From contig NZ_CCDG010000007.1 in assembly GCF_000723885.1 (NCBI RefSeq), forward strand, positions 34,260-98,259: a stretch of 64,000 bases of DNA. The letters run 5' to 3'. The first letter of the stretch is position 1; the number at the start of each line of letters is the position of its first letter. Shown here piece by piece: positions 24,978 through 33,802 of this stretch. Under the pieces are notes generated by a model. It did not search any database and was not told the DNA's origin. It saw nothing but the letters and a program-made list of their open reading frames with translations. Source of the stretch: Paenibacillus camerounensis (lineage in GTDB: Bacteria > Bacillota > Bacilli > Paenibacillales > Paenibacillaceae). A program made the translations under genes and the position numbers.

Positions 24978-25895
24978 ATGAAGTCAATCACCGTTCAGAG
25001 CCTAACTGATAAATTCCACCTGGAGGTGCTTGCTGGAGCGAGCCGGATGGACCGCCAGGTTACGCGGCCGCGGACACACCGGCCAGGCCTGGAATTTGTC
25101 GGTTATTTTGATTTCTTTCCGATGGAGCGGGTGCAGGTGCTCGGCCGCAAGGAGATTAATTATCTGCTTACGCTGAGTGTAGAGGACCGCGTGCATCATA
25201 TCGGCAATATCGTCAAATATCATCCCCCGTGCTTTATTGTCACGACAGGACAGCAGGAGATCCCTTATCTTACGCATTTCTGTAACCAGGAGGGGATTCC
25301 CCTGCTGCGGACAGCAGAAACGACCAACGAGTTCATCGCCAAGCTGGACAGCTATCTGGTCAAGGCGCTGGCGCCTGAGCTGTCCATACACGGCGTCTGT
25401 GTGAACGTGTCCGGTATAGGCATTCTGCTGCGGGGCAAATCGGGCATCGGCAAAAGCGAAACGGCACACACCCTGATCCGCAGAGGCCACCGCTTCGTAG
25501 CCGACGACATTGTCGTGCTCAAAAAGCTGGGTCCGGCTACACTGCTTGGCACCCACAACGAGACCACACGCGAGTTCCTGGCGCTGCGCAGCATCGGCCT
25601 GATCAATGTGGTCCGCCAGTACGGGCGCAAGGCCTTCCAGGATGAGACCCGGATTGTACTTGATATTGAGCTATGCCCTTGGCGTGAGAACGCACTTAAC
25701 AATGAGCTGGAGCTGGTGCCCCAGTTCACCGAATATCTCGGCGTGAAGATCCCGCATATTGAGGTTCAGCTTCAGCCGGGACGCGATGTAGCCGGCTTAA
25801 TCGAGGCTGCCGCCAACAACTGGTATCTGAAGCAGCTCGGCTACAGCGCTGTTGAAGAATTTATGAAACGGATTGAGGACGGAATGCAGCCGTAA
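24978..25895 (+). CDS. hprK: HPr(Ser) kinase/phosphorylase-like protein, divergent paralogue type
   Basis: A 305-residue protein with the N-terminal HprK domain (1-125) and the P-loop catalytic domain (about 130-300). Visible family features are SIHGVCVNVSGIGILL (conserved His), Walker A GKSGIGKSE (near 155) and RFVADDIVVL (paired Asp). Known enzymes phosphorylate Ser46 of HPr and Crh to drive CcpA-mediated repression. The usual signature LEIRGLGIINV is replaced by LALRSIGLINV, losing a conserved Glu and Gly, and the following FGAGAV-type loop reads YGRKAF. It also lies outside the usual hprK-lgt cluster, so it may be a second copy with a changed role. RBS AGGAGGAG precedes the ATG. Confidence 0.82.
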   Translation: MKSITVQSLTDKFHLEVLAGASRMDRQVTRPRTHRPGLEFVGYFDFFPMERVQVLGRKEINYLLTLSVEDRVHHIGNIVKYHPPCFIVTTGQQEIPYLTHFCNQEGIPLLRTAETTNEFIAKLDSYLVKALAPELSIHGVCVNVSGIGILLRGKSGIGKSETAHTLIRRGHRFVADDIVVLKKLGPATLLGTHNETTREFLALRSIGLINVVRQYGRKAFQDETRIVLDIELCPWRENALNNELELVPQFTEYLGVKIPHIEVQLQPGRDVAGLIEAAANNWYLKQLGYSAVEEFMKRIEDGMQP

Positions 25896-26021
25896 GCGCT
25901 GAAGCGTCATCAACCGGAAGACTGGATAAACAAGGCCATCAATAATAATTCTATCAGATCACGAGGCAAAGCGGCACTCCGCAAAAGGATATAGACAACA
26001 TTCTTCTAAGGTGATACCGGC

Positions 26022-26048
26022 GAGAGGCAGCTTCCTGCCTCTTTTTTT
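26022..26048 (+). terminator. Terminator after the HprK-like gene
   Basis: GAGAGGCAG / CTGCCTCT hairpin with a 4-base loop and a run of eight Ts. It lies about 130 bases after the hprK stop. Confidence 0.85.
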
Positions 26049-26141
26049 GCACATAAACAGTAGTAACCGTTTTCACTTCGTTGTAGAATGGATGCAAACA
26101 GCGGCCAGCTGCTGTTACACCTTTGCAAGGGAGCACCAGGT

Positions 26142-27875
26142 ATGGAGAAATTCTCACCGGATAAAAAGTACATTCCGTTCACCTACAAAATGATGATCCC
26201 CTATCTGATCCTGGTTCTCCTGACTGATCTTCTGGTCGGCTATATAGCCTACACAATGCTTGTTGAGTCAAGGACCGAGATGGCGGAGACGAATGTACGG
26301 ACAGCCTTGAAGCAGACAAGGAGCAATATTGAATACCAGACCGATGAGATCAAACGGATGAGCAATTCGCTGTTTCTTAATACTAACTTTCAGAATGCGC
26401 TGCAGTTCCGGGGCAATACGCTTGAGAATATGCTCAAGATGCGCGATGACATCGTGCCTTATATGAAAGCGCCTCTGCAACTGTACGGGAACAAGCTGCG
26501 GCTTGTACTGTATACCGCTAATGAGGCTATGCTGGAGATTACCGGAGATGATATGTCTGAGCCGATCGGCAGAAGCGATTATTATGTGATGTCTGAGCGG
26601 GTCATCGAGAATAAGGAATGGTTCCGGTCCATCCTTACGAATAACCAGGACAGCCTGTGGATGCAGGCGGACAGTGACAGCAGGCTGGGCAACATTTCGT
26701 ACTTCCGCAAGCTCGTTGCTTCCAACGCTGCCCCGTCGGTGATCGGCTATATCCGGGTTACGGCCAGAATAGACGAGCTGTTCGGCAACTTCGACACTTT
26801 TCCTGTCGATCAGGGACTGGAGCTGCGGCTGGTGGACAGGGTTCAGGGCGTTACCATTTATGAGCAGGGCACCCCGGACAAGCCGGCTAAGCCGGACGAA
26901 TATCTGATTATCAGCGAGGATATTCCGATACCGGGTTATGTGATCGAAGCGCGCGTGCCCCACAGCTACCTCAACAAGGATGCAAGCCGGATGCAGAGGG
27001 CCATCGGTGCAGTCTGCACGATCAGCTTCGTGGTCATGGCGGCGATTGGGTTCCTGGTGGCCCGTATCTCCGGCAAAAAGATCAAGCGTATCGTCTACCT
27101 GGCCCGCTCTTTTCAGGAGGGCAACTTCTACAAACGGATCGGGTTCCCCGGGAACGATGAATTTGTGTATATTGCCAACAGCTTCAATCAGATGGCGGCC
27201 AGCATCCAGGAGCTGATCCGTAATGTCTATGTCCAGGGTCTCCAGAAAAAACAGGCCGAGCTCGATGTGCTGCAGGCCCAGATCAGCCCGCACTTCCTGT
27301 ATAATACCCTGTCGGCAATCGTGAGCCTGGCTAATCTCGGGGAGGTTGAGAAGGTCACCAAGATGGTGCGGGGACTGTCTAAATTTTACCGGCTTACCCT
27401 GAACGAAGGAAAGGTCTATATCTCCATTGAGAATGAGCTGGAGCAGGTACGGATGTATCTGGAAATCCAGCGGGTTAAGTATGCCGGTGCTTTTGAGGTC
27501 TATTATGATATTGATCCTGAGATTCTGCAGGTTCCGGTCATTAAGCTGATCCTGCAGCCGTTCGTGGAAAATATCTTCAAGCATGCCTGGTTCGGCGAGA
27601 GCATTGCCATCCGGATTACCGGCAGGAAGCTGGGCGACCGTATTGAGCTGAAGGTTATTGATAACGGAATTGGCATGCGCCCGGATACGCTGCGGAATAT
27701 GCGTTCAGGCTCCTTCCAGCCGGGCAGCTACGGCCTGAGGAATGTAGAGGAGCGGATCAAGCTGAGATACGGCAATGATTACGGAATTCAGATCGGCAGC
27801 CATTACGGCGCCGGAACGGCTGTGCAGATTGTTCTGCCGGTAGAAAATGCGGAAATCCGTGAAGTGAGGGAGTAG
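26142..27875 (+). CDS. Two-component sensor histidine kinase (YesM family)
   Basis: A 577-residue membrane kinase. I chose ATG 26142 because AAGGGAG lies 7 bases upstream; an in-frame ATG at 26088 would add 18 residues without a site. A membrane segment near 18-40 and another near 285-310 flank a Cache-type extracellular domain. HAMP (about 310-365), His_kinase domain with QISPHFLYNTLSAIVSL (phospho-His), and an HATPase_c domain with DNGIGMRPDTL and GSYGLRNVEERI follow. It pairs with the YesN-type regulator 6 bases downstream. Kinases of this type sense extracellular sugars or their binding proteins and control neighbouring oligosaccharide transporters, here the ABC genes at 29.8-33.3 kb. Confidence 0.92.
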   Translation: MEKFSPDKKYIPFTYKMMIPYLILVLLTDLLVGYIAYTMLVESRTEMAETNVRTALKQTRSNIEYQTDEIKRMSNSLFLNTNFQNALQFRGNTLENMLKMRDDIVPYMKAPLQLYGNKLRLVLYTANEAMLEITGDDMSEPIGRSDYYVMSERVIENKEWFRSILTNNQDSLWMQADSDSRLGNISYFRKLVASNAAPSVIGYIRVTARIDELFGNFDTFPVDQGLELRLVDRVQGVTIYEQGTPDKPAKPDEYLIISEDIPIPGYVIEARVPHSYLNKDASRMQRAIGAVCTISFVVMAAIGFLVARISGKKIKRIVYLARSFQEGNFYKRIGFPGNDEFVYIANSFNQMAASIQELIRNVYVQGLQKKQAELDVLQAQISPHFLYNTLSAIVSLANLGEVEKVTKMVRGLSKFYRLTLNEGKVYISIENELEQVRMYLEIQRVKYAGAFEVYYDIDPEILQVPVIKLILQPFVENIFKHAWFGESIAIRITGRKLGDRIELKVIDNGIGMRPDTLRNMRSGSFQPGSYGLRNVEERIKLRYGNDYGIQIGSHYGAGTAVQIVLPVENAEIREVRE

Positions 27876-27881
27876 AGGACT

Positions 27882-29462
27882 ATGGCAGTGGAGATAAATG
27901 TACTACTGGTGGATGATGAGGCTGTTGATCTGGAGTGGCTTAGACGGCGCGTGGCCGGAAGCAGCCATCTGCCGCTGCATAGCGTCATAACGGCTTCCAG
28001 CGGCTTTGCCGCCCTTAAAGTAATGGAGCAGCACCCTATAGATATTATTCTCTCTGACATCCGGATGCCGATTATGACAGGGGTGGAGTTCGCCCGCAAG
28101 GCTAAGCAAATGAACCCGGAGGTTCAGATTGTATTCATCAGCGGCCATCAGGATTTCAACTATGCCAAGGAGGCCATTCAGCTAAATGCCTCCGACTATC
28201 TGCTGAAGCCTGTGGATGACGGGGAGCTGGACGGTATGCTGGTCCGGCTCTGCGCCAAGATTGAGCAGGAGCGCAGGCAGCATACCTCCCTTACGGAGAC
28301 GCTGTCGCTGGTCAATCAGGAGCTGCTGCTGCGCTGGTTCAGTGAAGCTGCCCCGGGTCCGGCGCAGGCCCATATTCTCGGTGTGCTTACACCGTACCTG
28401 CAGGTAATGTCGGCTGTTGCAATTGTTGAGCTGGACGATATCGCCTGGAAGATCCGCGGCTGGAGCGAGGAAGAGCGGTATGCCTGGAGCGCCAGCGCCG
28501 GAGACTTTATCCGAGGGTTTGCCCGGGAGCATAATCTGGGCATGGTCATTACCGGCTATGACTATCACTTTATTATTCTGGCTGCGGTTCAGGAGCAGCA
28601 TTTCACTGCCCTGCTGGAGGAGCTGATCCGGTCCTTTTATCAGAAATTCTCCAGCTCTGTTACCATAGGCAAGGGGATGTACGCGGCCGAGCCGGACAAG
28701 CTGCATGACTCCTACCGGCAGGCTCAGGCTGCACTGAGCATTAAATGGATTGTCGGCAAAAACAGGCTTATTCAGGACGCCTCGGAATGGCATCCGAAGG
28801 AGAAAATCGCCTCTGATCTGGAGGAGATTGTAGACCGGATGCTGAAGGCGATGCTCGAATATGATCTTACGACCGTCGATGACTGCCTGCTGCAGCTGTT
28901 TGCGGGAGACAGCCCGATTTCGCAGAAAAATGATATCTACGATATCATCATCCGGATCACCTCCAAGCTGCATGCCGACCTGCGGCAGATGAATGAGCAT
29001 CTGTATGAAATTCTGAACTGGGATGCCCATCAGCCGTTCGTGCTGTTCCAGTTCGAGACGGTGCATGATATCCTCTCCTGGCTGCGCCGGCGGTTCTTCG
29101 AGCTCTCGGAGCGGCTCTATCTGAAGCGCCAGCGGCAGAAGCGCAAGCTGATTGATGAAATTACAGACTATGTGAAGGCAAGGCTGGATCAGAAGATTAC
29201 ACTGAACGAGGTAGCTGCCCACTTCGATTTTTCGCCTAACTACCTGGGCCACCTGTTCAAGGTGGAGACGAACAGCCTGTTCAGCGACTATGTCGGCGAG
29301 CTGCGGATGAAGCGGGTCTGTGAGCTGCTGGAGGACCCGACCAAAAAAGTCTATGAAATTGCCGAGCAGGCCGGCTACAAAAATATCATCTATTTCAACC
29401 GGCAATTTAAGCAGTACATGGGTATGTCCCCGGGCGAATACCGGAAGCAGAATAAAATATAA
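27882..29462 (+). CDS. Two-component response regulator (YesN family, receiver plus AraC HTH)
   Basis: A 526-residue regulator. The receiver domain (3-125) has LLVDDEAVDLEWL, the phospho-acceptor Asp in IILSDIRMPIMTG and Lys in YLLKPVDDGEL. A central region of about 290 residues (helical and YesN-specific) follows. The C-terminal AraC domain has LNEVAAHFDFSPNYLGHLF and IAEQAGYKNIIYFNRQFKQY, ending PGEYRKQ. It is co-transcribed with the sensor kinase. Its probable target is the oligosaccharide ABC transporter operon beyond the terminator and the 245-base element. Confidence 0.93.
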   Translation: MAVEINVLLVDDEAVDLEWLRRRVAGSSHLPLHSVITASSGFAALKVMEQHPIDIILSDIRMPIMTGVEFARKAKQMNPEVQIVFISGHQDFNYAKEAIQLNASDYLLKPVDDGELDGMLVRLCAKIEQERRQHTSLTETLSLVNQELLLRWFSEAAPGPAQAHILGVLTPYLQVMSAVAIVELDDIAWKIRGWSEEERYAWSASAGDFIRGFAREHNLGMVITGYDYHFIILAAVQEQHFTALLEELIRSFYQKFSSSVTIGKGMYAAEPDKLHDSYRQAQAALSIKWIVGKNRLIQDASEWHPKEKIASDLEEIVDRMLKAMLEYDLTTVDDCLLQLFAGDSPISQKNDIYDIIIRITSKLHADLRQMNEHLYEILNWDAHQPFVLFQFETVHDILSWLRRRFFELSERLYLKRQRQKRKLIDEITDYVKARLDQKITLNEVAAHFDFSPNYLGHLFKVETNSLFSDYVGELRMKRVCELLEDPTKKVYEIAEQAGYKNIIYFNRQFKQYMGMSPGEYRKQNKI

Positions 29463-29469
29463 TGTTGCA

Positions 29470-29502
29470 GCCTCTGTCCTGACGGGATGGGGGCTTTTTT
29501 TT
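29470..29502 (+). terminator. Terminator after the two-component operon
   Basis: GCCTCTGTCC / GGGATGGGGGC hairpin (with G-T pairs) followed by eight Ts, starting 8 bases after the regulator stop codon. Confidence 0.85.
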
Positions 29503-29506
29503 GATC

Positions 29507-29751
29507 GTATAAATTGAACCTAAATAAACATTAAGAGAGAAGTGGCGGAGGGGAATTTTGGAACTGGAGGAGCGGTAGCGACCGCCTGAAAGCTTTTCGT
29601 AGAAAAGCTAGCATCGGAAGCATAGGCTGTCTGCGGATTTCAACCGTTAGAAACGGTATAAATCATGAAATCTGCAGACAACAGCGGCCGGAAGTCCAAA
29701 CATTCTCTGGAGTCACGGCCAACCGTAATAAACCGTAAGTTCAATTTATAC
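29507..29751. repeat. 245-base element with perfect 13-bp terminal inverted repeats and internal hairpins (MITE or structured RNA)
   Basis: The ends GTATAAATTGAAC (29507-29519) and GTTCAATTTATAC (29739-29751) are exact inverted repeats. Inside are a small hairpin GCGGT/ACCGC (29572-29585), AGCTTTTC/GAAAAGCT (29591-29609), a 15-bp stem TGTCTGCGGATTTCA/TGAAATCTGCAGACA (29628-29680) carrying a nested ACCGTT/AACGGT hairpin, and GGCCG/CGGCC (29686-29720). There is no ORF of note. It begins 4 bases after the T-run of the regulator terminator and ends 100 bases before the permease start. No clear target-site duplication is visible. It could be a non-autonomous mobile element or a folded RNA, and only one copy is in the window. 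Confidence 0.75.
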
Positions 29752-29851
29752 TAAATCGTTGAATTAGTATTAAGTTTAGTTGTTTCGCTGAATTATGCCA
29801 AAGGCCCGTCCTGCTTATAATGTGAAATATAGAAGAGAGAGGGGTGCAGAA

Positions 29852-30772
29852 ATGAAAGGGCATACATTCTGGAGTGATTTGAAAAACTATAAGGTTATCC
29901 TGCTGATGCTGTTGCCGGCGGTTGCCTTCTTCCTCCTGTTCGCGTACATCCCGATGGCGGGTATCATCATTGCTTTTAAAAAATACGATTACGCCGGCGG
30001 CATCTTCGGGAGTGCGTGGAACGGGCTGGACAACTTCCGCTTTTTCTTCGAATCAGGCGATGCCTGGCGGGTTACGCGGAATACAGCACTTTATAACATC
30101 GCTTTTATTACGGTAAACAATGCCCTGCAGATCTTCGCTGCCATTATGCTGTTTGAGGTTGGAGGCAAATGGTTCCGCAAAATCACACAATCGGCACTGT
30201 TCCTGCCTTACTTTATCTCCTGGGTCGTAGTTGGCGCGATTGCCTATAACCTGCTCAATTATGATATCGGTACAGTGAATGCGCTGCTTAGAGGACTTGG
30301 CCTTGAGCCTGTAGATATTTATAATACGCCGGCCTATTGGCCTTACATCCTGGTGATTGTAGCGGCCTGGAAGAGTCTCGGGTACGGAACGGTAATGTAT
30401 CTGGCGGCGATTTCGGGTATCGATACAGAAATGTACGAAGCGGCCGAAATTGACGGCGCTAATATTTTCCAGCGGATTATGAAAGTAACCCTGCCTAACC
30501 TGTATCCTACGGTCATTATTCTGGTGCTGCTGGCGGTCGGGAACATATTCCGCGGTGATTTCGGGATGTTCTACAATATGGTCGGTAATAACGGTCTGCT
30601 GTTCTCCGCGACGGATGTTATCGATACCTTTGTCTTCCGGTCACTGATTACTTCCAATGACATCGGAATGTCGGCTGCAGCAGGCGTGTTCCAGTCGGTG
30701 CTTGGATTCGCAACCATCATGACGGTGAACTACGCTGTCCGCAAATACGACAAAGACCGCGCCCTGTTCTAG
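29852..30772 (+). CDS. Oligosaccharide ABC transporter permease (LplB/UgpA type)
   Basis: A 306-residue inner-membrane permease with six predicted segments. ATG 29852 is preferred because GAGAGGGG lies 7 bases upstream; an in-frame ATG at 29795 has no site. The cytoplasmic EAA loop reads EAAEIDGANIFQRIMKVTLP (near residue 200), which docks the ATPase. The N-terminal ILLMLLPAVAFFLLFAYIPM is typical of LplB permeases. It forms a transporter with the next two genes. No ATPase is encoded here; in this family a shared MsmX-type ATPase is common. Confidence 0.93.
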   Translation: MKGHTFWSDLKNYKVILLMLLPAVAFFLLFAYIPMAGIIIAFKKYDYAGGIFGSAWNGLDNFRFFFESGDAWRVTRNTALYNIAFITVNNALQIFAAIMLFEVGGKWFRKITQSALFLPYFISWVVVGAIAYNLLNYDIGTVNALLRGLGLEPVDIYNTPAYWPYILVIVAAWKSLGYGTVMYLAAISGIDTEMYEAAEIDGANIFQRIMKVTLPNLYPTVIILVLLAVGNIFRGDFGMFYNMVGNNGLLFSATDVIDTFVFRSLITSNDIGMSAAAGVFQSVLGFATIMTVNYAVRKYDKDRALF

Positions 30773-30799
30773 GGACAAACAGGAAATGGAGGTAACGAT

Positions 30800-31681
30800 A
30801 TGAAGCAGCTTGACCGTAAAATTTTCTCAGCCATAGGTTATGTTTCACTAATCCTTCTCGCCGTGCTATGTATCTTCCCGTTCATTCTGGTCGTCTCCTC
30901 ATCCCTGACCGAAGAGACCAAAATCGTAACGGACGGCTATCAGTTTATACCGACGGCCTTCTCCACTGAGGCTTACAGCATTCTTTTCAAATACCCGCAG
31001 GAAATGATTAATGCTTATCTGGTGACTATCGGGGTTACGGTGACCGGCACTCTGCTGGGGCTGTTCCTGACCTCGATGACCGCTTACGCGCTGTCCCGCA
31101 GGGATTTCAAATGGCGTAATAAGTTTTCGTTCTTCTTCTTCTTCACTACCCTGTTCAGCGGCGGACTCGTTCCTTGGTACCTGCTGATCGTTAACTATCT
31201 CGATATGAAGGATACACCGATGGCTCTGATTGTGCCGATGATGCTGAATGTGTTCTATATTATCGTCATGAAGTCTTTTATGAGCAGTATCCCGGAAGCC
31301 ATTGTGGAATCGGCCAAAATTGACGGCGCCGGCGACTTCAAGATTTATGTCCGCCTGATCCTGCCGCTGTCCAAGCCTGCACTGGCTACGATTGGTCTGT
31401 TTCTCGCTCTGGCTTACTGGAATGACTGGTACAATGCGCTGCTGTTCATCTCCAATGAGAATCTGATGCCGCTCCAGTACTATTTATACAAAATGCTGGG
31501 CAACATGGACGGTATGCGGAAGGCAATGATGGGTGCAGGTGCTGTTGTGACCACGTCCATTCCGACCGAAAGTCTCAAAATGGCGATGACGGTTGTAGCC
31601 ACAGGCCCGATTTTGCTGGCTTATCCGTTCGTGCAGCGGTATTTCGTCCAAGGTCTAACGATTGGTGCTGTCAAAGGATGA
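30800..31681 (+). CDS. Carbohydrate ABC transporter permease (LplC/YtcP type)
   Basis: A 293-residue permease, the partner of the preceding gene (27-bp gap; RBS GGAGG). Six membrane segments; EAA loop VESAKIDGAGDFKIYVRLIL near residue 175; the ending FVQRYFVQGLTIGAVKG is the standard C-terminus of this subfamily. Together with LplB and the downstream lipoprotein it imports oligosaccharides. The sugar cannot be read from sequence. Confidence 0.94.
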   Translation: MKQLDRKIFSAIGYVSLILLAVLCIFPFILVVSSSLTEETKIVTDGYQFIPTAFSTEAYSILFKYPQEMINAYLVTIGVTVTGTLLGLFLTSMTAYALSRRDFKWRNKFSFFFFFTTLFSGGLVPWYLLIVNYLDMKDTPMALIVPMMLNVFYIIVMKSFMSSIPEAIVESAKIDGAGDFKIYVRLILPLSKPALATIGLFLALAYWNDWYNALLFISNENLMPLQYYLYKMLGNMDGMRKAMMGAGAVVTTSIPTESLKMAMTVVATGPILLAYPFVQRYFVQGLTIGAVKG

Positions 31682-31742
31682 ACCCGGAGTTATCCGGTTT
31701 ATCAATAGATTTCATATTCAACTACAAGGGGGAAGGCTTGAG

Positions 31743-33335
31743 ATGCTGAAAAGAAATAGAATGATGCTGCTGGCGCTCGTTTTAACCTTCGTTACAATTC
31801 TAAGTGCGTGCGGCGGAGGCAATAACAATGCCAATGCACCGGCTGAGCCTACTAATAACGCGTCAGAGGCAGGCGGCAGCACGGATACCGGGACTGCAAC
31901 AGATCCTGCAGCTTCGGGTGCTATCGATACTTCTAAAGAAGTGAAGCTCAAAATGATTTTTGTCGGCCCTAAGCCGGTCGATTATGACAGCGTGTTCGCA
32001 GAAATCAATAAAGTGCTGAAGGAAAAAATTAATGCCACAATCGATGGCGAGTTCCTGGACTGGTCTGACTGGGCACAGAAATATCCGCTGAAGCTGGCGG
32101 CGAACGAGGATTTCGACCTGATCTATTCGGCGAACTGGGCCGGCTACAATGACCAGTCTCTGAAGGGCGGCTTCCTGGAGCTGACCGACGAGCTGCTGAA
32201 CAAGTACATGCCGGAGACTATGAAGGTTATGCCGCAGGTAAGCTGGGATCAGGCCAAGGTGAACGGCAAGCTGTACATGGTTCCGCAGAACAGAGGAGAG
32301 TCTGTTGAAAAGCTGATTCTCTACCGCGAAGATCTGCGTAAAAAGTACAATCTGCCGGAGATCAACAGCCCTGAGTCCTATGCGACTTACCTGAAAACTA
32401 TTGCCCAGAACGAAAAGGGCGTTGCCCCGTTCACTCCGGAGACCGGAGACTGGAAATATCATAACCTGGACCGCGTTCTGCTGAAGCAGCAGAATGAATG
32501 GAATATGTTCGATCTCGACCTGCCTTTCGCCTTCAAGCTGGATGATCCGACAGGTAAAGTATTCAACGTCTATGAAACACCGGAATTCAAGGACCTGCTG
32601 GTGTACTACAAGGATCTCGCCGACAATAACGCCTGGTCCAAGAACGTGCTGAACAGCAAAAACGATCATCAGGCTGACTTCAAAGCAGGAAAAACGGCTT
32701 CGATAACGCACAACAATGGTACGCTGGGTGCCCTCATGGCCCTGATGCGCCAGGAAAATTCCCCTTACGAGGTAGCACTGGCCGACATCAACCAGGGTAA
32801 GAAAAAATCGATCGCTATCTCGACACAGAACGGTACATCCATCCATGCAACCTCCAAAAATGTGGAGCGCTCCCTGATGATGATCGACCTGATGCAAAAT
32901 GACAAGCAGCTTCACGACCTGATCATGTACGGAATCAACGGCGTGCACTACGAGCCGGTTGGTGACAACAAATACAAAGCGCTTGAGAAGAACCCGAACT
33001 ATACCGGCTTCTCCAACTGGAACTTCAACTCGCCGTTGAACCGCGACAATGAAGCCTTCCCGCAGGAAGCTTCCGATCTGGTTAACAGCTGGGAATCCAG
33101 CGTGTACCACTATGATCTGGAAACCTTCGTGTTCGACAACAGCAAAGTGAAGACAGAAATCGCTAACGTCGGCAACGTGATGCTGCGCTACGCCATTCCG
33201 CTGGAATACGGCGTAATCGAAGACATCGACAAAGGCCTGGCTGAGCTGAACAAGCAGCTGCAATCCGCAGGTCTTGAGAAGATCCAGACCGAGCTGCAGG
33301 CACAGATTGATGCATTCCTGGCGAACAAGAAATAG
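31743..33335 (+). CDS. Extracellular oligosaccharide-binding lipoprotein (with DUF3502-like C-terminus)
   Basis: A 530-residue lipoprotein. ATG 31743 is chosen because it starts the signal sequence (MLKRNRMMLLALVLTF) and follows AAGGGGGAAGG; a longer frame from 31662 would bury it. Lipobox ILSAC (Cys near 22), then an Asn/Ala/Thr-rich linker. The mature protein has the type-1 solute-binding fold; the C-terminal ~120 residues (FSNWNFNSPLNRDNE, then a conserved helix ending LQAQIDAFLANKK) resemble the DUF3502 extension found in such proteins. It delivers substrate to the two permeases upstream and ends at a strong terminator. Confidence 0.93.
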   Translation: MLKRNRMMLLALVLTFVTILSACGGGNNNANAPAEPTNNASEAGGSTDTGTATDPAASGAIDTSKEVKLKMIFVGPKPVDYDSVFAEINKVLKEKINATIDGEFLDWSDWAQKYPLKLAANEDFDLIYSANWAGYNDQSLKGGFLELTDELLNKYMPETMKVMPQVSWDQAKVNGKLYMVPQNRGESVEKLILYREDLRKKYNLPEINSPESYATYLKTIAQNEKGVAPFTPETGDWKYHNLDRVLLKQQNEWNMFDLDLPFAFKLDDPTGKVFNVYETPEFKDLLVYYKDLADNNAWSKNVLNSKNDHQADFKAGKTASITHNNGTLGALMALMRQENSPYEVALADINQGKKKSIAISTQNGTSIHATSKNVERSLMMIDLMQNDKQLHDLIMYGINGVHYEPVGDNKYKALEKNPNYTGFSNWNFNSPLNRDNEAFPQEASDLVNSWESSVYHYDLETFVFDNSKVKTEIANVGNVMLRYAIPLEYGVIEDIDKGLAELNKQLQSAGLEKIQTELQAQIDAFLANKK

Positions 33336-33351
33336 TGTGTTTGTAAAAGAG

Positions 33352-33397
33352 CAGAGCAGCGGTCTCCCTTTATTGGGGGACGCTGCTCTGTTTTTTT
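33352..33397 (+). terminator. Terminator of the oligosaccharide transporter operon
   Basis: CAGAGCAGCG (33352-33361) / CGCTGCTCTG (33381-33390), with an inner TCTCCC/GGGGGA pairing and seven Ts. Confidence 0.92.
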
Positions 33398-33450
33398 GTG
33401 CGGGTGGCGAGATGGAGCAGGTGGGTAGCAAGCGGGCACTTGCGCAGAAG

Positions 33451-33710
33451 GGGCATTTAGCAACTGCAGCACCCGGGGTGCTCTAACGGGGCATTTGTAG
33501 CAGCTGTAGCGTATGGGATGCTCTAACAGACCCAGGAGTCGTTCTTTGCTGATTTACCGGCGTTTGGACATTCTAACGGAATCAGATGACGATATTTAGC
33601 CAAAAATGCGCCCATAAGGGTGAATACGGAGAAAATAACGCCGCTGGAGTCCGTTAAACCTGCCGGTAGACTGAAATTGCGAGAATGAGGTCTGCTAAGT
33701 CCGTTAGGAT
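33451..33710. repeat. Degenerate intergenic repeats with TCTAACGG/TCCGTTAG words
   Basis: The 470-base gap before the next gene has no credible ORF. Two 37-39-base units (33451-33487 and 33489-33527) both run from GGGCATTT to GCTCTAAC. The word TCTAACGG or a near variant occurs at 33482, 33522 and 33572. Its inverted form TCCGTTA occurs at 33650 and 33700. Spacing of the inverted words is about 50 bases. I see no promoter-like pattern beyond this. Confidence 0.45.
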
Positions 33711-33802
33711 GTATTGGCTGCGAGGAGGTTAGCGATTAGAATGAAATTAGCGGGTTTGGAGCATTTTGGGAGTTCAAATCATTTTATTCGCTAGGGGGAG
33801 CC

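Noticed and set aside
26268..27584. 438-residue minus-strand open frame
   Set aside because: Antisense shadow of the YesM-type kinase gene.
29507..29751. IS200/IS605-type end or guide RNA remnant
   Set aside because: Those elements lack long terminal inverted repeats, and no transposase or TnpB-like remnant is present.
31863..33431. 522-residue minus-strand open frame
   Set aside because: Antisense to the solute-binding lipoprotein and running through its terminator.
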